A stretch of 64,000 bases of DNA from Streptococcus mitis (GCF_005144795.1 NZ_SWFJ01000003.1:1-64000); one strand, 5' to 3'; positions 1-9,200 are shown, counted from the first letter of the stretch. The notes: generated by a model not told the origin, from the sequence alone. Translations and numbers: made by a program.

Positions 1-36
1 ATCAGGCGGTTAGAGGTTCGACTCCTCTAGGGTGCA
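1..36 (+). tRNA. tRNA-Arg (3' part only)
   Basis: Only the 3' part of this tRNA lies in the window. The T arm reads AGAGG-TTCGACT-CCTCT, and it is followed by the acceptor strand AGGGTGC and discriminator A. The TCAGG at the left edge fits the 3' side of an anticodon stem. The anticodon itself is outside the window. I assign Arg because the visible half resembles a streptococcal tRNA-Arg(ACG) from memory, so the amino acid is tentative while the tRNA call is firm. Confidence 0.7.
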
Positions 37-51
37 TTTTTCTTTTTAACT

Positions 52-125
52 CGGGAAGTAGCTCAGCTTGGTAGAGTACTTGGTTTGGGACCAAGGTGTC
101 GCAGGTTCGAATCCTGTCTTCCCGA
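52..125 (+). tRNA. tRNA-Pro (TGG)
   Basis: This is a complete cloverleaf. The acceptor CGGGAAG pairs with CTTCCCG and is followed by discriminator A. The anticodon stem CTTGG/CCAAG encloses the loop TTTGGGA with anticodon TGG, and the T loop is TTCGAAT. No CCA is encoded. It lies 15 nt after the tRNA-Arg, so the two are probably the end of one tRNA operon. An IS remnant starts about 8 nt after its 3' end. Confidence 0.95.
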
Positions 126-167
126 TTAATTGTAGCTCTTTGTTAACTGTAGTGGGTTGAAGAAAAG

Positions 168-412
168 CTAAGCTAGAGAAAGGACGAGTTTCGTCCTTTC
201 TTTTTTGATGTTCAGAGCGATAAAAATCCGTTTTTTGAAGTTTTCAAAGTTTCGAAAAACAAAGGCATTGCGCTTGATAAGTTTGATGAGATTATTGGTA
301 GCTTCCAATTTAGAGATGATTTCTTTGTGTGCAATCCTATTAATAACACCGATAATTTGAGATTAGTATCTTCAATGTCAAGCAGTTTCGTGATAAAATG
401 TAATAGTTCCAT
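168..412 (-). pseudogene. ISL3-family transposase remnant (N-terminus joined to C-terminus)
   Basis: Read from 412 leftward, the gene starts MELLHFITKLLDIEDTN, the usual ISL3/IS1167 transposase N-terminus. It then needs one frame change near codons 20-30 to continue as INRIAHKEIISKLEA. It then joins directly to the C-terminal segment ATNNLIKLIKRNAF, followed by FRNFENFKKR, and ends RTKLVLSLA-stop at 168. About 350 residues of the catalytic core are missing. The open frame beginning at 412 slips out of register and ends at 212. The coding part at 177-206 also forms a strong hairpin. The gene is non-functional. Confidence 0.85.
177..206 (+). terminator. Hairpin with T-run after tRNA-Pro, inside the transposase remnant
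   Basis: AGAAAGGACGA (177-187) and TCGTCCTTTCT (191-201) form a perfect 11-bp stem with a 3-nt loop, followed by a short T-run. It lies 50 nt after tRNA-Pro and could terminate the tRNA operon. The same bases encode the last codons of the ISL3 transposase on the other strand, so the hairpin arrived with the IS. Confidence 0.7.
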
Positions 413-489
413 ATGAATCTTTCTAATGAGTAGTCTAGTCGCTTTTCATTATAGATTTTTTGGAACTATTTTCTATACCTAAATTGGCC

Positions 490-531
490 CTATAATATTT
501 ATAGGGGATTTACCCACTATAAATATTATAG
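490..531. repeat. Perfect 15-bp inverted repeat
   Basis: CTATAATATTTATAG (490-504) and its exact reverse complement CTATAAATATTATAG (517-531) flank a 12-nt spacer whose GGG and CCC can also pair. It is AT-rich and contains TATAAT on one arm. It lies at the right end of the ISL3 remnant and about 100 nt before polC, with no T-run on either side. It may be part of the IS end or an operator. Confidence 0.6.
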
Positions 532-593
532 AGTCATTTGTTAAAAGTAGCAGTCTTTAAGGAAAGATACTAGCTATATATTTTTTCTAAATA

Positions 594-602
594 TGGTAAA
601 AT
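594..602 (+). promoter_or_regulatory. polC extended -10 promoter
   Basis: TG (594-595), one base, then TAAAAT (597-602) forms an extended -10. There is no good -35 at the right distance. The ribosome binding site GTGAGGA (617-623) follows, 6 nt before the polC ATG. Confidence 0.55.
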
Positions 603-629
603 AGTAGAAGAATAATGTGAGGAAAATGA

Positions 630-3600
630 ATGTCAAACAGTTTTGAAATTTTGATGAATCAACTGGGGATGCCTGCTGAAATGAGACAGACCCCTGCTTT
701 ATCACAGGCTGATATTGAGCGAGTTGTGGTTCATAAAATTAGTAAGGTATGGGAGTTTCATTTCGTATTTTCTAATATTTTACCGATTGAAATCTTTTTA
801 GAATTAAAGAAGGGTTTGAGTGAGGAATTTTCTAAGACAGGCAATAAAGCTGTTTTCGAAATCAAGGCTCTGTCTCAAGAATTTTCAAATCAACTCTTAC
901 AAGCCTATTATAGAGAGGCTTTTTCTGAAGGGCCGTGTGCTAGTCAAGGCTTTAAATCTCTTTATCAGAATTTGCAAGTTCGTGCTGAGGGCAATCAACT
1001 CTTTATTGAAGGCTCTGAGGCGATCGATAAGGAACATTTTAAGAAGAATCATCTTCCTAATTTAGCGAAACAACTTGAAAAGTTTGGTTTTCCAACTTTT
1101 AACTGTCAGGTGGAGAAGAATGATGTGCTGACTCAAGAGCAGGAAGAAGCCTTTCATGCTGAAAATGAGCAGATTGTTCAAGCTGCCAATGAGGAAGCGC
1201 TCCGTGCTATGGAGCAACTGGAACAGATGGCGCCACCTCCAGCGGAAGAGAAACCAACCTTTGATTTTCAAGCCAAAAAAGCTGCGGCTAAGCCAAAGCT
1301 AGATAAGGCGGAGATTACTCCTATGATCGAAGTGACGACGGAGGAAAATCGTCTGGTCTTTGAAGGGGTTGTTTTTGATGTGGAGCAAAAAGTGACCAGA
1401 ACAGGTCGTGTTTTAATCAACTTTAAAATGACGGACTACACTTCAAGTTTTTCTATGCAAAAGTGGGTTAAAAATGAGGAAGAGGCTCAGAAATTTGATC
1501 TCATCAAGAAGAATTCTTGGCTCCGAGTTCGTGGGAATGTAGAGATGAATAACTTCACACGCGATTTGACAATGAATGTGCAGGATGTGCAGGAGGTTGT
1601 TCACTATGAGCGGAAGGATTTGATGCCAGAAGGTGAGCGTCGGGTTGAGTTTCATGCTCATACTAACATGTCGACCATGGATGCTTTGCCAGAAGTAGAG
1701 GAAATCGTTGCGACAGCTGCTAAGTGGGGACACAAGGCGGTTGCCATCACCGACCATGGAAATGTTCAATCTTTCCCACACGGCTATAAGGCGGCTAAGA
1801 AAGCGGGGATCCAGCTGATCTATGGTATGGAAGCCAATATCGTGGAGGACCGCGTTCCTATCGTTTATAACGAAGTGGAGATGGACTTGTCAGAAGCAAC
1901 CTATGTGGTCTTTGACGTGGAAACGACGGGGCTATCAGCCATCTATAATGACTTGATTCAGGTTGCGGCTTCTAAGATGTACAAGGGCAATGTTATTGCT
2001 GAATTTGATGAATTTATCAATCCTGGACATCCCTTGTCAGCCTTTACTACTGAGTTGACTGGTATTACAGATGATCATGTAAAAAATGCCAAACCACTGG
2101 AACAAGTTTTGCAAGAATTCCAAGAATTTTGTAAAGACACGGTACTAGTTGCCCACAATGCGACCTTTGACGTTGGCTTTATGAATGCCAATTATGAGCG
2201 TCATGGTCTGCCAAAGATTAGTCAGCCAGTTATTGATACGCTGGAGTTTGCTAGAAATCTCTACCCTGAGTATAAACGTCATGGTTTGGGCCCTTTGACT
2301 AAGCGTTTCGGTGTGGCACTGGAACACCATCACATGGCCAATTACGATGCGGAAGCTACAGGTCGCCTGCTTTTCATCTTTATCAAAGAGGTGGCAGAAA
2401 AACATGGTGTGACCGATCTAGCTAGACTTAATATTGATTTGATTAGTCCAGATTCTTATAAAAAAGCTCGGATTAAGCATGCGACCATTTATGTCAAGAA
2501 TCAAGTGGGGCTAAAAAATATCTTTAAGCTGGTTTCTTTGTCTAATACTAAGTACTTTGAAGGGGTGCCACGGATTCCAAGAACGGTTCTAGATGCCCAT
2601 CGGGAGGGCTTGATTTTAGGTTCAGCTTGCTCTGAAGGTGAAGTTTTTGATGCAGTCGTTTCCCAAGGTGTGGATGCGGCGGTTGAGGTGGCCAAGTATT
2701 ATGACTTTATCGAGGTCATGCCACCAGCTATCTATGCTCCCTTGATTGCCAAGGAGCAGGTCAAGGATATGGAAGAACTCCAGACCATTATCAAAAGTTT
2801 GATAGAAGTGGGAGACCGTCTTGGTAAGCCTGTTCTGGCTACCGGAAATGTTCACTATATCGAACCGGAGGAAGAGATTTACCGTGAAATTATCGTCCGT
2901 AGTTTGGGACAGGGGGCTATGATTAACCGAACCATAGGTCACGGCGAACATGCTCAACCTGCTCCTCTTCCAAAAGCTCATTTTAGAACGACTAATGAAA
3001 TGTTGGATGAATTTGCCTTCTTGGGAGAGGCACTGGCACGCAAATTAGTCATTGAAAATCCAAATGCCTTGGCAGATATCTTTGAACCTGTTGAGGTAGT
3101 TAAGGGTGACTTGTACACGCCTTTCATTGACAAGGCTGAAGAAACGGTCGCTGAATTGACCTACAAGAAAGCTTTTGAGATTTATGGAAATCCGCTGCCA
3201 GATATTGTTGATTTGCGGATTGAAAAAGAATTAACATCCATTCTGGGGAATGGATTTGCTGTGATTTATCTGGCTTCCCAGATGCTAGTGCAACGTTCCA
3301 ATGAACGGGGTTACTTGGTGGGTTCTCGTGGATCTGTCGGATCTAGTTTCGTTGCGACCATGATTGGGATTACGGAGGTTAATCCTCTATCTCCTCACTA
3401 TGTCTGTGATCAGTGTCAGTACAGTGAGTTTATCACGGATGGATCTTACGGTTCAGGTTTTGATATGCCCAATAAGGACTGTCCAAACTGTGGCCATAAA
3501 CTCAGCAAAAACGGACAGGATATTCCTTTCGAGACCTTCCTAGGTTTTGATGGGGACAAGGTTCCCGATATTGACTTGAACTTTTCGGGAGAGGATCAGC

Positions 3601-5021
3601 CTAGCGCCCACTTGGATGTGCGTGATATCTTTGGTGAGGAATATGCCTTCCGTGCAGGAACGGTTGGTACGGTAGCTGCCAAAACTGCCTATGGATTTGT
3701 CAAGGGTTACGAGCGGGACTATGGCAAGTTTTATCGTGATGCAGAGGTGGAACGCCTCGCTCAAGGTGCAGCTGGTGTCAAGCGGACAACGGGACAACAC
3801 CCGGGGGGGATCGTTGTTATTCCTAACTATATGGATGTTTACGACTTTACGCCTGTCCAGTATCCAGCAGATGACGTGACGGCTGAATGGCAGACCACCC
3901 ACTTTAACTTCCACGATATCGATGAGAACGTCCTCAAACTCGATGTACTGGGACATGATGATCCGACTATGATTCGAAAACTCCAGGACTTGTCTGGTAT
4001 TGACCCTAATGAAATTCCAATGGATGACGAAGGTGTGATGGCCCTCTTTTCTGGGACGGATGTGTTAGGGGTAACACCTGAACAAATCGGAACACCTACG
4101 GGCATGCTGGGGATTCCAGAGTTTGGGACCAACTTTGTCAGAGGCATGGTAGACGAGACCCATCCGACGACTTTTGCAGAATTGCTTCAGTTGTCAGGGT
4201 TGTCCCACGGTACCGACGTTTGGCTGGGCAATGCTCAAGATCTGATTAAGCAAGGAATAGCAGACCTATCGACTGTTATCGGTTGTCGGGACGACATCAT
4301 GGTTTACCTCATGCATGCTGGTCTCGAACCTAAGATGGCCTTTACCATCATGGAACGGGTACGTAAGGGCTTGTGGCTGAAGATTTCAGAAGAGGAACGC
4401 AATGGCTACATCGAAGCCATGAAGGCTAATAAGGTGCCAGAGTGGTATATCGAGTCCTGTGGGAAAATTAAGTACATGTTCCCTAAAGCCCATGCGGCAG
4501 CCTACGTTATGATGGCCTTGCGTGTAGCTTACTTCAAGGTTCACCATCCCATTTATTACTACTGTGCTTACTTCTCCATTCGTGCTAAGGCTTTTGATAT
4601 CAAGACCATGGGTGCGGGCTTGGATGCTATCAAGCGCAGAATGGAAGAAATCTCTGAAAAACGGAAGAACAATGAGGCCTCTAATGTGGAGATTGACCTC
4701 TATACAACTCTTGAGATTGTCAATGAAATGTGGGAACGTGGTTTCAAGTTTGGTAAACTCGATCTCTACCGTAGTCAGGCGACAGAATTCCTCATTGATG
4801 GAGACACTCTCATCCCGCCATTTGTAGCTATGGATGGTCTGGGAGAGAACGTTGCCAAGCAACTGGTGCGAGCACGTGAAGAGGGAGAATTCCTCTCTAA
4901 AACTGAGTTACGCAAGCGTGGAGGACTTTCATCAACCTTGGTTGAAAAAATGGATGAAATGGGAATTCTGGGCAATATGCCAGAGGATAACCAGTTGAGT
5001 TTGTTTGATGAGTTGTTTTAA
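630..5021 (+). CDS. polC: DNA polymerase III alpha subunit, PolC type
   Basis: This is the main replicative DNA polymerase of low-GC Gram-positives, carrying its own proofreading exonuclease. The 1463-residue length is normal. In order: an N-terminal region; an OB-fold near 240-320; a PHP domain starting at VEFHAHTN (about 340); a DnaQ-like 3'-5' exonuclease inserted into it, with DVETTGL near 427 and the [11 protein letters not shown] motif near 568; a zinc finger with CDQC (about 925) and CPNC (about 950); the polymerase active-site motif PDIDLN (about 980); and the sliding-clamp motif QLSLF nine residues from the end. The start is fixed by a GTGAGGA ribosome site. It appears to be transcribed alone or with the small ORF that follows. 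Confidence 0.98.
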   Translation: MSNSFEILMNQLGMPAEMRQTPALSQADIERVVVHKISKVWEFHFVFSNILPIEIFLELKKGLSEEFSKTGNKAVFEIKALSQEFSNQLLQAYYREAFSEGPCASQGFKSLYQNLQVRAEGNQLFIEGSEAIDKEHFKKNHLPNLAKQLEKFGFPTFNCQVEKNDVLTQEQEEAFHAENEQIVQAANEEALRAMEQLEQMAPPPAEEKPTFDFQAKKAAAKPKLDKAEITPMIEVTTEENRLVFEGVVFDVEQKVTRTGRVLINFKMTDYTSSFSMQKWVKNEEEAQKFDLIKKNSWLRVRGNVEMNNFTRDLTMNVQDVQEVVHYERKDLMPEGERRVEFHAHTNMSTMDALPEVEEIVATAAKWGHKAVAITDHGNVQSFPHGYKAAKKAGIQLIYGMEANIVEDRVPIVYNEVEMDLSEATYVVFDVETTGLSAIYNDLIQVAASKMYKGNVIAEFDEFINPGHPLSAFTTELTGITDDHVKNAKPLEQVLQEFQEFCKDTVLVAHNATFDVGFMNANYERHGLPKISQPVIDTLEFARNLYPEYKRHGLGPLTKRFGVALEHHHMANYDAEATGRLLFIFIKEVAEKHGVTDLARLNIDLISPDSYKKARIKHATIYVKNQVGLKNIFKLVSLSNTKYFEGVPRIPRTVLDAHREGLILGSACSEGEVFDAVVSQGVDAAVEVAKYYDFIEVMPPAIYAPLIAKEQVKDMEELQTIIKSLIEVGDRLGKPVLATGNVHYIEPEEEIYREIIVRSLGQGAMINRTIGHGEHAQPAPLPKAHFRTTNEMLDEFAFLGEALARKLVIENPNALADIFEPVEVVKGDLYTPFIDKAEETVAELTYKKAFEIYGNPLPDIVDLRIEKELTSILGNGFAVIYLASQMLVQRSNERGYLVGSRGSVGSSFVATMIGITEVNPLSPHYVCDQCQYSEFITDGSYGSGFDMPNKDCPNCGHKLSKNGQDIPFETFLGFDGDKVPDIDLNFSGEDQPSAHLDVRDIFGEEYAFRAGTVGTVAAKTAYGFVKGYERDYGKFYRDAEVERLAQGAAGVKRTTGQHPGGIVVIPNYMDVYDFTPVQYPADDVTAEWQTTHFNFHDIDENVLKLDVLGHDDPTMIRKLQDLSGIDPNEIPMDDEGVMALFSGTDVLGVTPEQIGTPTGMLGIPEFGTNFVRGMVDETHPTTFAELLQLSGLSHGTDVWLGNAQDLIKQGIADLSTVIGCRDDIMVYLMHAGLEPKMAFTIMERVRKGLWLKISEEERNGYIEAMKANKVPEWYIESCGKIKYMFPKAHAAAYVMMALRVAYFKVHHPIYYYCAYFSIRAKAFDIKTMGAGLDAIKRRMEEISEKRKNNEASNVEIDLYTTLEIVNEMWERGFKFGKLDLYRSQATEFLIDGDTLIPPFVAMDGLGENVAKQLVRAREEGEFLSKTELRKRGGLSSTLVEKMDEMGILGNMPEDNQLSLFDELF

Positions 5022-5039
5022 GGTCTTGGAGGAAAAAAG

Positions 5040-5192
5040 ATGAAACTAAGAATTTTTGCGGAAGATAAGCCGGCTGAGAAGGTATTTGAATATCAATTAG
5101 AACTTGCTGATCAGACAATTCTTCTATCAACAGCACTCTTGTCAGGTACTATTGCACTAGCAGGGCTACTTTCTGCTTTGAAAGAAAAATAA
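5040..5192 (+). CDS. Small 50-residue protein, probable membrane peptide
   Basis: The frame runs MKLRIFAEDKPAEKVFEYQL and on to the end LLSALKEK. A GGAGG ribosome site (5029-5033) sits 6 nt before the ATG. A hydrophilic N-terminal half is followed by a hydrophobic stretch at about residues 27-46 (TILLSTALL then SGTIALAGLL) and a short charged tail. This fits a single membrane segment. It lies 18 nt after polC and 20 nt before pepS, so all three may be co-transcribed. I do not recognise a family and cannot assign a function. The ribosome site and clean spacing argue that it is real. Confidence 0.7.
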   Translation: MKLRIFAEDKPAEKVFEYQLELADQTILLSTALLSGTIALAGLLSALKEK

Positions 5193-5212
5193 AAATAGAA
5201 AAGAGAAACAAC

Positions 5213-6454
5213 ATGGTTCTACCAAATTTTAAAGAAAATCTAGAAAAATATGCGAAATTGTTGGTTGCAAATGGAATCAACGTGCAACCTGGTCACACTT
5301 TGGCTCTCTCTATCGATGTGGAGCAACGTGAGTTGGCTCACTTAATCGTCAAAGAAGCTTATGCCTTGGGTGCGCATGAGGTTATCGTTCAGTGGACAGA
5401 TGATGTCATTAACCGTGAGAAATTCCTCCATGCGCCGATGGAGCGTCTGGACAATGTGCCAGAATACAAGATTGCTGAGATGAACTATCTCTTGGAAAAC
5501 AAAGCTAGCCGTCTTGGAGTTCGTTCATCTGATCCAGGTGCCTTGAACGGTGTGGATGCTGACAAGCTTTCAGCTTCTGCTAAAGCTATGGGACTTGCCA
5601 TGAAGCCAATGCGAATCGCAACTCAATCTAACAAGGTTAGTTGGACTGTAGCAGCCGCTGCTGGACTTGAGTGGGCTAAGAAAGTCTTTCCAAATGCTGC
5701 GAGCGACGAAGAAGCAGTTGATCTCCTTTGGGACCAAATCTTCAAAACTTGCCGTGTCTACGAAGAAGATCCTGTTAAGGCTTGGGAAGAGCATGCAGCT
5801 ATCCTCAAGAGCAAGGCTGATATGCTTAATAAAGAGCAATTTTCAGCCCTTCACTACACAGCACCAGGGACAGATTTGACACTTGGTTTGCCAAAGAACC
5901 ACGTTTGGGAATCAGCTGGTGCTATCAATGCACAGGGCGAAGGATTCTTGCCAAATATGCCGACAGAGGAAGTCTTCACAGCGCCTGATTTCCGTCGCGC
6001 AGATGGTTATGTCACTTCTACAAAACCGCTTAGCTATAATGGAAATATCATCGAAGGAATTAAAGTAACCTTTAAGGATGGACAAATTGTGGATATCACT
6101 GCAGAAAAAGGCGATCAAGTCATGAAAGACCTTGTCTTTGAAAATGCGGGTGCGCGTGCCTTGGGTGAATGTGCCTTGGTGCCAGATCCAAGCCCAATTT
6201 CTCAGTCAGGCATAACCTTCTTTAACACTCTTTTTGATGAGAATGCATCAAATCACTTGGCTATCGGTGCAGCCTATGCGACTAGCGTTGTTGGTGGAGC
6301 GGAGATGAGCGAAGAGGGGCTTGAAGCTGCGGGGCTTAACCGTTCAGATGTTCACGTAGACTTTATGATTGGTTCTGACCAAATGAATATCGATGGTATC
6401 CGTGAGGATGGGACACGTGTACCACTCTTCCGTAACGGAGATTGGGCAAATTAA
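5213..6454 (+). CDS. pepS: Aminopeptidase PepS (M29 family)
   Basis: This is a cytoplasmic metallo-aminopeptidase of the M29 (AmpS/PepS) family that removes N-terminal residues from peptides, completing the use of imported oligopeptides. The 413 residues match the family. The usual M29 landmarks are present: the NMPTEEVFTAPD segment near 247, the ECALVPDPSPIS segment near 320, FDENASNHLA near 344, and a C-terminal VHVDFMIGSDQMNIDG with the expected His and Asp metal ligands. The ribosome site is weak (AAAGAGA). The gene is followed after 9 nt by a small membrane protein gene. Confidence 0.93.
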   Translation: MVLPNFKENLEKYAKLLVANGINVQPGHTLALSIDVEQRELAHLIVKEAYALGAHEVIVQWTDDVINREKFLHAPMERLDNVPEYKIAEMNYLLENKASRLGVRSSDPGALNGVDADKLSASAKAMGLAMKPMRIATQSNKVSWTVAAAAGLEWAKKVFPNAASDEEAVDLLWDQIFKTCRVYEEDPVKAWEEHAAILKSKADMLNKEQFSALHYTAPGTDLTLGLPKNHVWESAGAINAQGEGFLPNMPTEEVFTAPDFRRADGYVTSTKPLSYNGNIIEGIKVTFKDGQIVDITAEKGDQVMKDLVFENAGARALGECALVPDPSPISQSGITFFNTLFDENASNHLAIGAAYATSVVGGAEMSEEGLEAAGLNRSDVHVDFMIGSDQMNIDGIREDGTRVPLFRNGDWAN

Positions 6455-6463
6455 GGAGATAAT

Positions 6464-6694
6464 ATGTTAGGAAGTATGTTCGTTGGTCTCCTAGTTGGAT
6501 TTTTAGCAGGTACTCTGACCAATCGTGGAGAACGCATGGGATGTTTTGGAAAAATGTTTCTCGGATGGATTGGTGCCTTTATAGGCCATTTGCTTTTTGG
6601 GACTTGGGGACCGATAATAGCAGGAACTGCCATTATTCCGGCAGTACTAGGTTCCATGATTGTCTTAGCGATTTTCTGGAGACGAGGAAGTTAA
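6464..6694 (+). CDS. GlsB/YeaQ/YmgE-family small membrane protein
   Basis: This 76-residue protein has three hydrophobic, glycine-rich segments. It opens MLGSMFVGLLVGFLAG and contains GWIGAFIGHLLFG, typical of the transglycosylase-associated (GlsB/YeaQ) family. No enzymatic activity is established for that family; some members respond to stress. The AAGGAG ribosome site starts 1 nt after the pepS stop, so it is translated from the pepS transcript. A BOX repeat follows 16 nt after its stop. Confidence 0.8.
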   Translation: MLGSMFVGLLVGFLAGTLTNRGERMGCFGKMFLGWIGAFIGHLLFGTWGPIIAGTAIIPAVLGSMIVLAIFWRRGS

Positions 6695-6709
6695 TTTCTT
6701 AAATCTGAG

Positions 6710-6857
6710 ACTCAATGAAAATCAAAGAGCAAACTAGGAAACTAGCCGCAGGTTGCTCAAAGCACTGCTTTGAGGTTGTAGATAGAACTGACGAAGTCAG
6801 TAACATATATACGGCAAGGCGACGTTGCTGCGGTTTGAAGAGATTTTTGAAGAGTAT
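6710..6857 (-). repeat. BOX element, A-B-C type
   Basis: It begins ACTCAATGAAAATCAAAGAG and ends GATTTTTGAAGAGTAT, the two conserved BOX ends, here in inverted orientation. A boxB-type unit (GACGAAGTCAGT and the CAAAGCACTGCTTTGAG palindrome) lies between them. It separates the small membrane protein gene from rsuA. Confidence 0.9.
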
Positions 6858-6863
6858 GAAACG

Positions 6864-6897
6864 AAAAGGAGGTTGGTCATTGTACCAGCCTCCTTTT
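6864..6897. terminator. Bidirectional hairpin before rsuA
   Basis: AAAAGGAGGTTGGT (6864-6877) pairs with ACCAGCCTCCTTTT (6884-6897), allowing one G-T pair. A/T tails within the stem would serve either strand. It insulates rsuA from upstream transcription. Confidence 0.65.
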
Positions 6898-6902
6898 GAG
6901 TA

Positions 6903-6911
6903 TGATATAAT
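6903..6911 (+). promoter_or_regulatory. rsuA extended -10, predicting a leaderless mRNA
   Basis: TG (6903-6904), A, then TATAAT (6906-6911) is a perfect extended -10. Only 6 nt separate it from the ATG of rsuA at 6918, so transcription should start at or next to the start codon. There is no Shine-Dalgarno sequence. Confidence 0.75.
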
Positions 6912-6917
6912 AGTTCT

Positions 6918-7640
6918 ATGAGATTAGATAAATTTTTAGTTGCCTGCGCTGTGGGGAGCCGAACTGAGGTCAAAAACTTGCTCAAGGCTGGTCGCGTGAC
7001 GGTAAATGGTAAAAAAGAAAAGTCAGCTAAATTGCAGATTGATGAAGAAAGAGATGAGATTCGCTTTGATGGGCAAGTGTTGGAGTATGAAGAGTTTGTC
7101 TACTACATGATGAACAAGCCCCAAGGAGTTATCTCAGCGACTGAGGATCCTAAGCACAGAACCGTTCTGGACTTGCTGGATGATATTGCTCGGAGCAAGG
7201 AAGTTTTCCCAGTAGGACGCTTGGATATTGACACGCATGGTCTTTTGATCTTGACCAATGATGGTCAGCTGGCTCATGCTCTTCTTTCACCTAAGCGTCA
7301 TGTGGATAAGACCTATCTGGCCCAGGTCAAGGGAATCATGACTCAAGAAGATGTGGAGATATTTGCCAAGGGAATTCCTCTTAAAGACTTTACCTGTCAG
7401 CCTGCTATACTGGAGCTTGTGTCCATAGATACAGAAAAGAATCAAAGCCAAATCCGTGTGACCGTTGCAGAAGGGAAGTTTCATCAGGTCAAGCGTATGG
7501 TGGCCTACTGTGGCAAGGAAGTGGTGGACTTGCAACGTTTGACTATGGGACCTCTAGTATTAGATGAGAACCTAGAACGTGGAGAATGGCGTCGCTTGAC
7601 CAAGGAGGAATTGGAAAATCTTCTTGCTAGTATTGCTTAA
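6918..7640 (+). CDS. rsuA: 16S rRNA pseudouridine synthase RsuA
   Basis: This enzyme converts one uridine of 16S rRNA (U516 by E. coli numbering for RsuA) to pseudouridine. The 240 residues comprise an N-terminal S4 RNA-binding domain (about 1-60, MRLDKFLVACAVGSR) and a RsuA/RluB catalytic domain. The catalytic motif GRLDIDTHGLLILTNDG lies near 101-117 and contains the nucleophilic Asp. The ATG is the first codon after a -10 box 6 nt upstream, and no ribosome site is visible, so leaderless translation is likely. A RluB/E-type specificity cannot be fully excluded. Confidence 0.92.
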   Translation: MRLDKFLVACAVGSRTEVKNLLKAGRVTVNGKKEKSAKLQIDEERDEIRFDGQVLEYEEFVYYMMNKPQGVISATEDPKHRTVLDLLDDIARSKEVFPVGRLDIDTHGLLILTNDGQLAHALLSPKRHVDKTYLAQVKGIMTQEDVEIFAKGIPLKDFTCQPAILELVSIDTEKNQSQIRVTVAEGKFHQVKRMVAYCGKEVVDLQRLTMGPLVLDENLERGEWRRLTKEELENLLASIA

Positions 7641-7655
7641 TTTAGTTTGTATTCG

Positions 7656-7687
7656 AAAAAGGTGAGAGACAATGTCCTTGCCTTTTA
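7656..7687 (+). terminator. Probable rsuA terminator
   Basis: AAAAAGGTGAGAGACA pairs imperfectly with TGTCCTTGCCTTTT, followed by a T-rich stretch. The stem includes mismatches, so this is a moderate call. Confidence 0.5.
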
Positions 7688-7697
7688 TGTTTTTCAG

Positions 7698-7725
7698 TTG
7701 CTTCCTTTGTGAAAAGAGTTATAAT
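7698..7725 (+). promoter_or_regulatory. pepC promoter
   Basis: TTGCTT (7698-7703), a 16-nt spacer, then TATAAT (7720-7725). The AAGGAGG ribosome site follows, 5 nt before the pepC start at 7753. Confidence 0.7.
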
Positions 7726-7752
7726 AGACTGTAGAATAAAAAGGAGGAATCT

Positions 7753-9087
7753 ATGAACGCGATTCAAGAATCATTTACTGATAAACTATTTGCCAATTAT
7801 GAAGCAAATGTCAAATACCAAGCGATTGAAAATGCTGCCAGCCACAACGGAATTTTTGCAACTCTAGAACGTCGCCAAAGCCACGTAGACAATACGCCTG
7901 TTTTCTCATTGGATTTGACCAAGGACAAGGTAACCAACCAGAAAGCGTCTGGTCGTTGCTGGATGTTCGCAGCCCTTAACACCTTCCGTCACAAACTCAT
8001 CTCGCAATACAAATTGGAAAACTTTGAGTTGTCACAAGCCCATACTTTCTTCTGGGACAAGTATGAGAAATCAAACTGGTTCTTGGAACAAGTCATTGCG
8101 ACTGCAGACCAAGACTTGACGAGCCGCAAGGTTAAGTTCCTACTTCAAACGCCACAACAAGACGGCGGTCAGTGGGATATGGTCGTTGCCCTCTTTGAGA
8201 AATATGGTGTCGTGCCTAAGTCTGTTTACCCTGAATCTGTTTCATCTAGCAGCAGTCGTGAGCTCAATGCCATTCTCAACAAATTGCTTCGTCAAGATGC
8301 TCAAATCTTACGTGACTTGCTTATTTCTGGTGCTGACCAAGCGGCTGTTCAAGCTAAGAAAGAAGACCTCTTGCAAGAAATCTTTAACTTCCTTGCCATG
8401 TCATTAGGGCTTCCACCACGAAAATTTGACTTTGCTTATCGTGATAAAGATAACAACTACCAAAGCGAAAAGGGCATTACACCACAAGAATTTTATAAGA
8501 AATATGTCAATCTTCCGCTAGAAGATTACGTTTCTGTTATCAATGCTCCAACTGCTGACAAGCCTTACGGCCAATCTTACACAGTTGAGATGTTGGGAAA
8601 TGTGGTTGGTAGCCGTGCGGTTCGTTACATTAACGTTCCAATGGAGCGCTTGAAAGAATTGGCAATTGCTCAAATGCAAACAGGTGAGACTGTTTGGTTT
8701 GGTTCAGATGTCGGACAGCTCAGCAACCGTAAAGCTGGAATCCTTGCGACAGATGTTTATGACTTTGAATCAAGCATGGATATTCAACTCACTCAAGATA
8801 AGGCTGGACGTTTGGATTACAGTGAAAGCTTGATGACCCACGCCATGGTCTTGACAGGTGTGGATTTGGACGAAAATGGCAAGTCAACCAAGTGGAAGGT
8901 TGAAAACTCTTGGGGAGATAAGGTCGGTACAGATGGTTACTTTGTTGCCTCAGACGCTTGGATGGACGAATACACATACCAAATCGTTGTTCGTAAAGAA
9001 TTATTAACAGCCGAAGAACAAGCGGTCTATGAAGCAGAGCCAATCGTACTTGCACCATGGGATCCAATGGGAGCCTTGGCAGAATAA
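7753..9087 (+). CDS. pepC: Aminopeptidase C (C1B cysteine peptidase)
   Basis: This is a bleomycin-hydrolase-type cysteine aminopeptidase acting on peptides in the cytoplasm. It is 444 residues long, normal for PepC. The papain-like catalytic residues are visible: Cys-69 in SGRCWMFAALN, His in SLMTHAMVLTG (near 361) and Asn in VENSWGDKVG (near 382). The family forms hexamers with the active sites facing an inner cavity. It has its own promoter and an AAGGAGG ribosome site. The stop codon is directly followed by a BOX repeat. Confidence 0.97.
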   Translation: MNAIQESFTDKLFANYEANVKYQAIENAASHNGIFATLERRQSHVDNTPVFSLDLTKDKVTNQKASGRCWMFAALNTFRHKLISQYKLENFELSQAHTFFWDKYEKSNWFLEQVIATADQDLTSRKVKFLLQTPQQDGGQWDMVVALFEKYGVVPKSVYPESVSSSSSRELNAILNKLLRQDAQILRDLLISGADQAAVQAKKEDLLQEIFNFLAMSLGLPPRKFDFAYRDKDNNYQSEKGITPQEFYKKYVNLPLEDYVSVINAPTADKPYGQSYTVEMLGNVVGSRAVRYINVPMERLKELAIAQMQTGETVWFGSDVGQLSNRKAGILATDVYDFESSMDIQLTQDKAGRLDYSESLMTHAMVLTGVDLDENGKSTKWKVENSWGDKVGTDGYFVASDAWMDEYTYQIVVRKELLTAEEQAVYEAEPIVLAPWDPMGALAE

Positions 9088-9190
9088 TACTCAATGAAAA
9101 TCAAAGAGCAAACTAGGAAGCTAGCCGCAAGCTGTACTTGAGTACAGTAAGGCGACGCTAACGTGGTTTGAAGAGATTTTCGAAGAGTAT
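9088..9190 (-). repeat. BOX element, A-C type without boxB
   Basis: It starts TACTCAATGAAAATC directly after the pepC stop (TAA, 9085-9087) and ends GATTTTCGAAGAGTAT. It lacks the boxB unit, which accounts for its short length of about 103 bp. Confidence 0.9.
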
Positions 9191-9200
9191 AAAAGCATAG

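Larger units (their letters stand above)
134..534 (-). mobile_element. Internally deleted ISL3-family (IS1167-like) element
   Basis: This is the footprint of a decayed insertion sequence. Near its left edge TAGTGGGT (150-157) is mirrored near the right edge by ACCCACTA (512-519). The surrounding bases resemble the terminal inverted repeats of pneumococcal ISL3-family elements as I recall them. Between them lies a shrunken transposase gene on the minus strand. The exact right boundary is uncertain because that end has diverged. It sits directly downstream of tRNA-Pro. Confidence 0.7.

Noticed and set aside
177-206. Dedicated tRNA-operon terminator
   Set aside because: It may function as one, but its bases encode the C-terminus of the ISL3 transposase remnant, so it is not native to the tRNA operon.
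212-412. A genuine 66-residue protein on the minus strand
   Set aside because: Its two halves are out-of-frame or deleted pieces of an ISL3 transposase, so it is a remnant rather than a gene.
6710-6857. CRISPR-like or tandem repeat array
   Set aside because: The repeats are dispersed single BOX elements with known A/B/C structure, not spaced direct repeats; no cas genes are present.
7651-7662. Remnant of a second IS30 insertion at ATTCGAAAAAGG
   Set aside because: No inverted-repeat ends or second copy of the motif are nearby; the bases run into the rsuA terminator hairpin.
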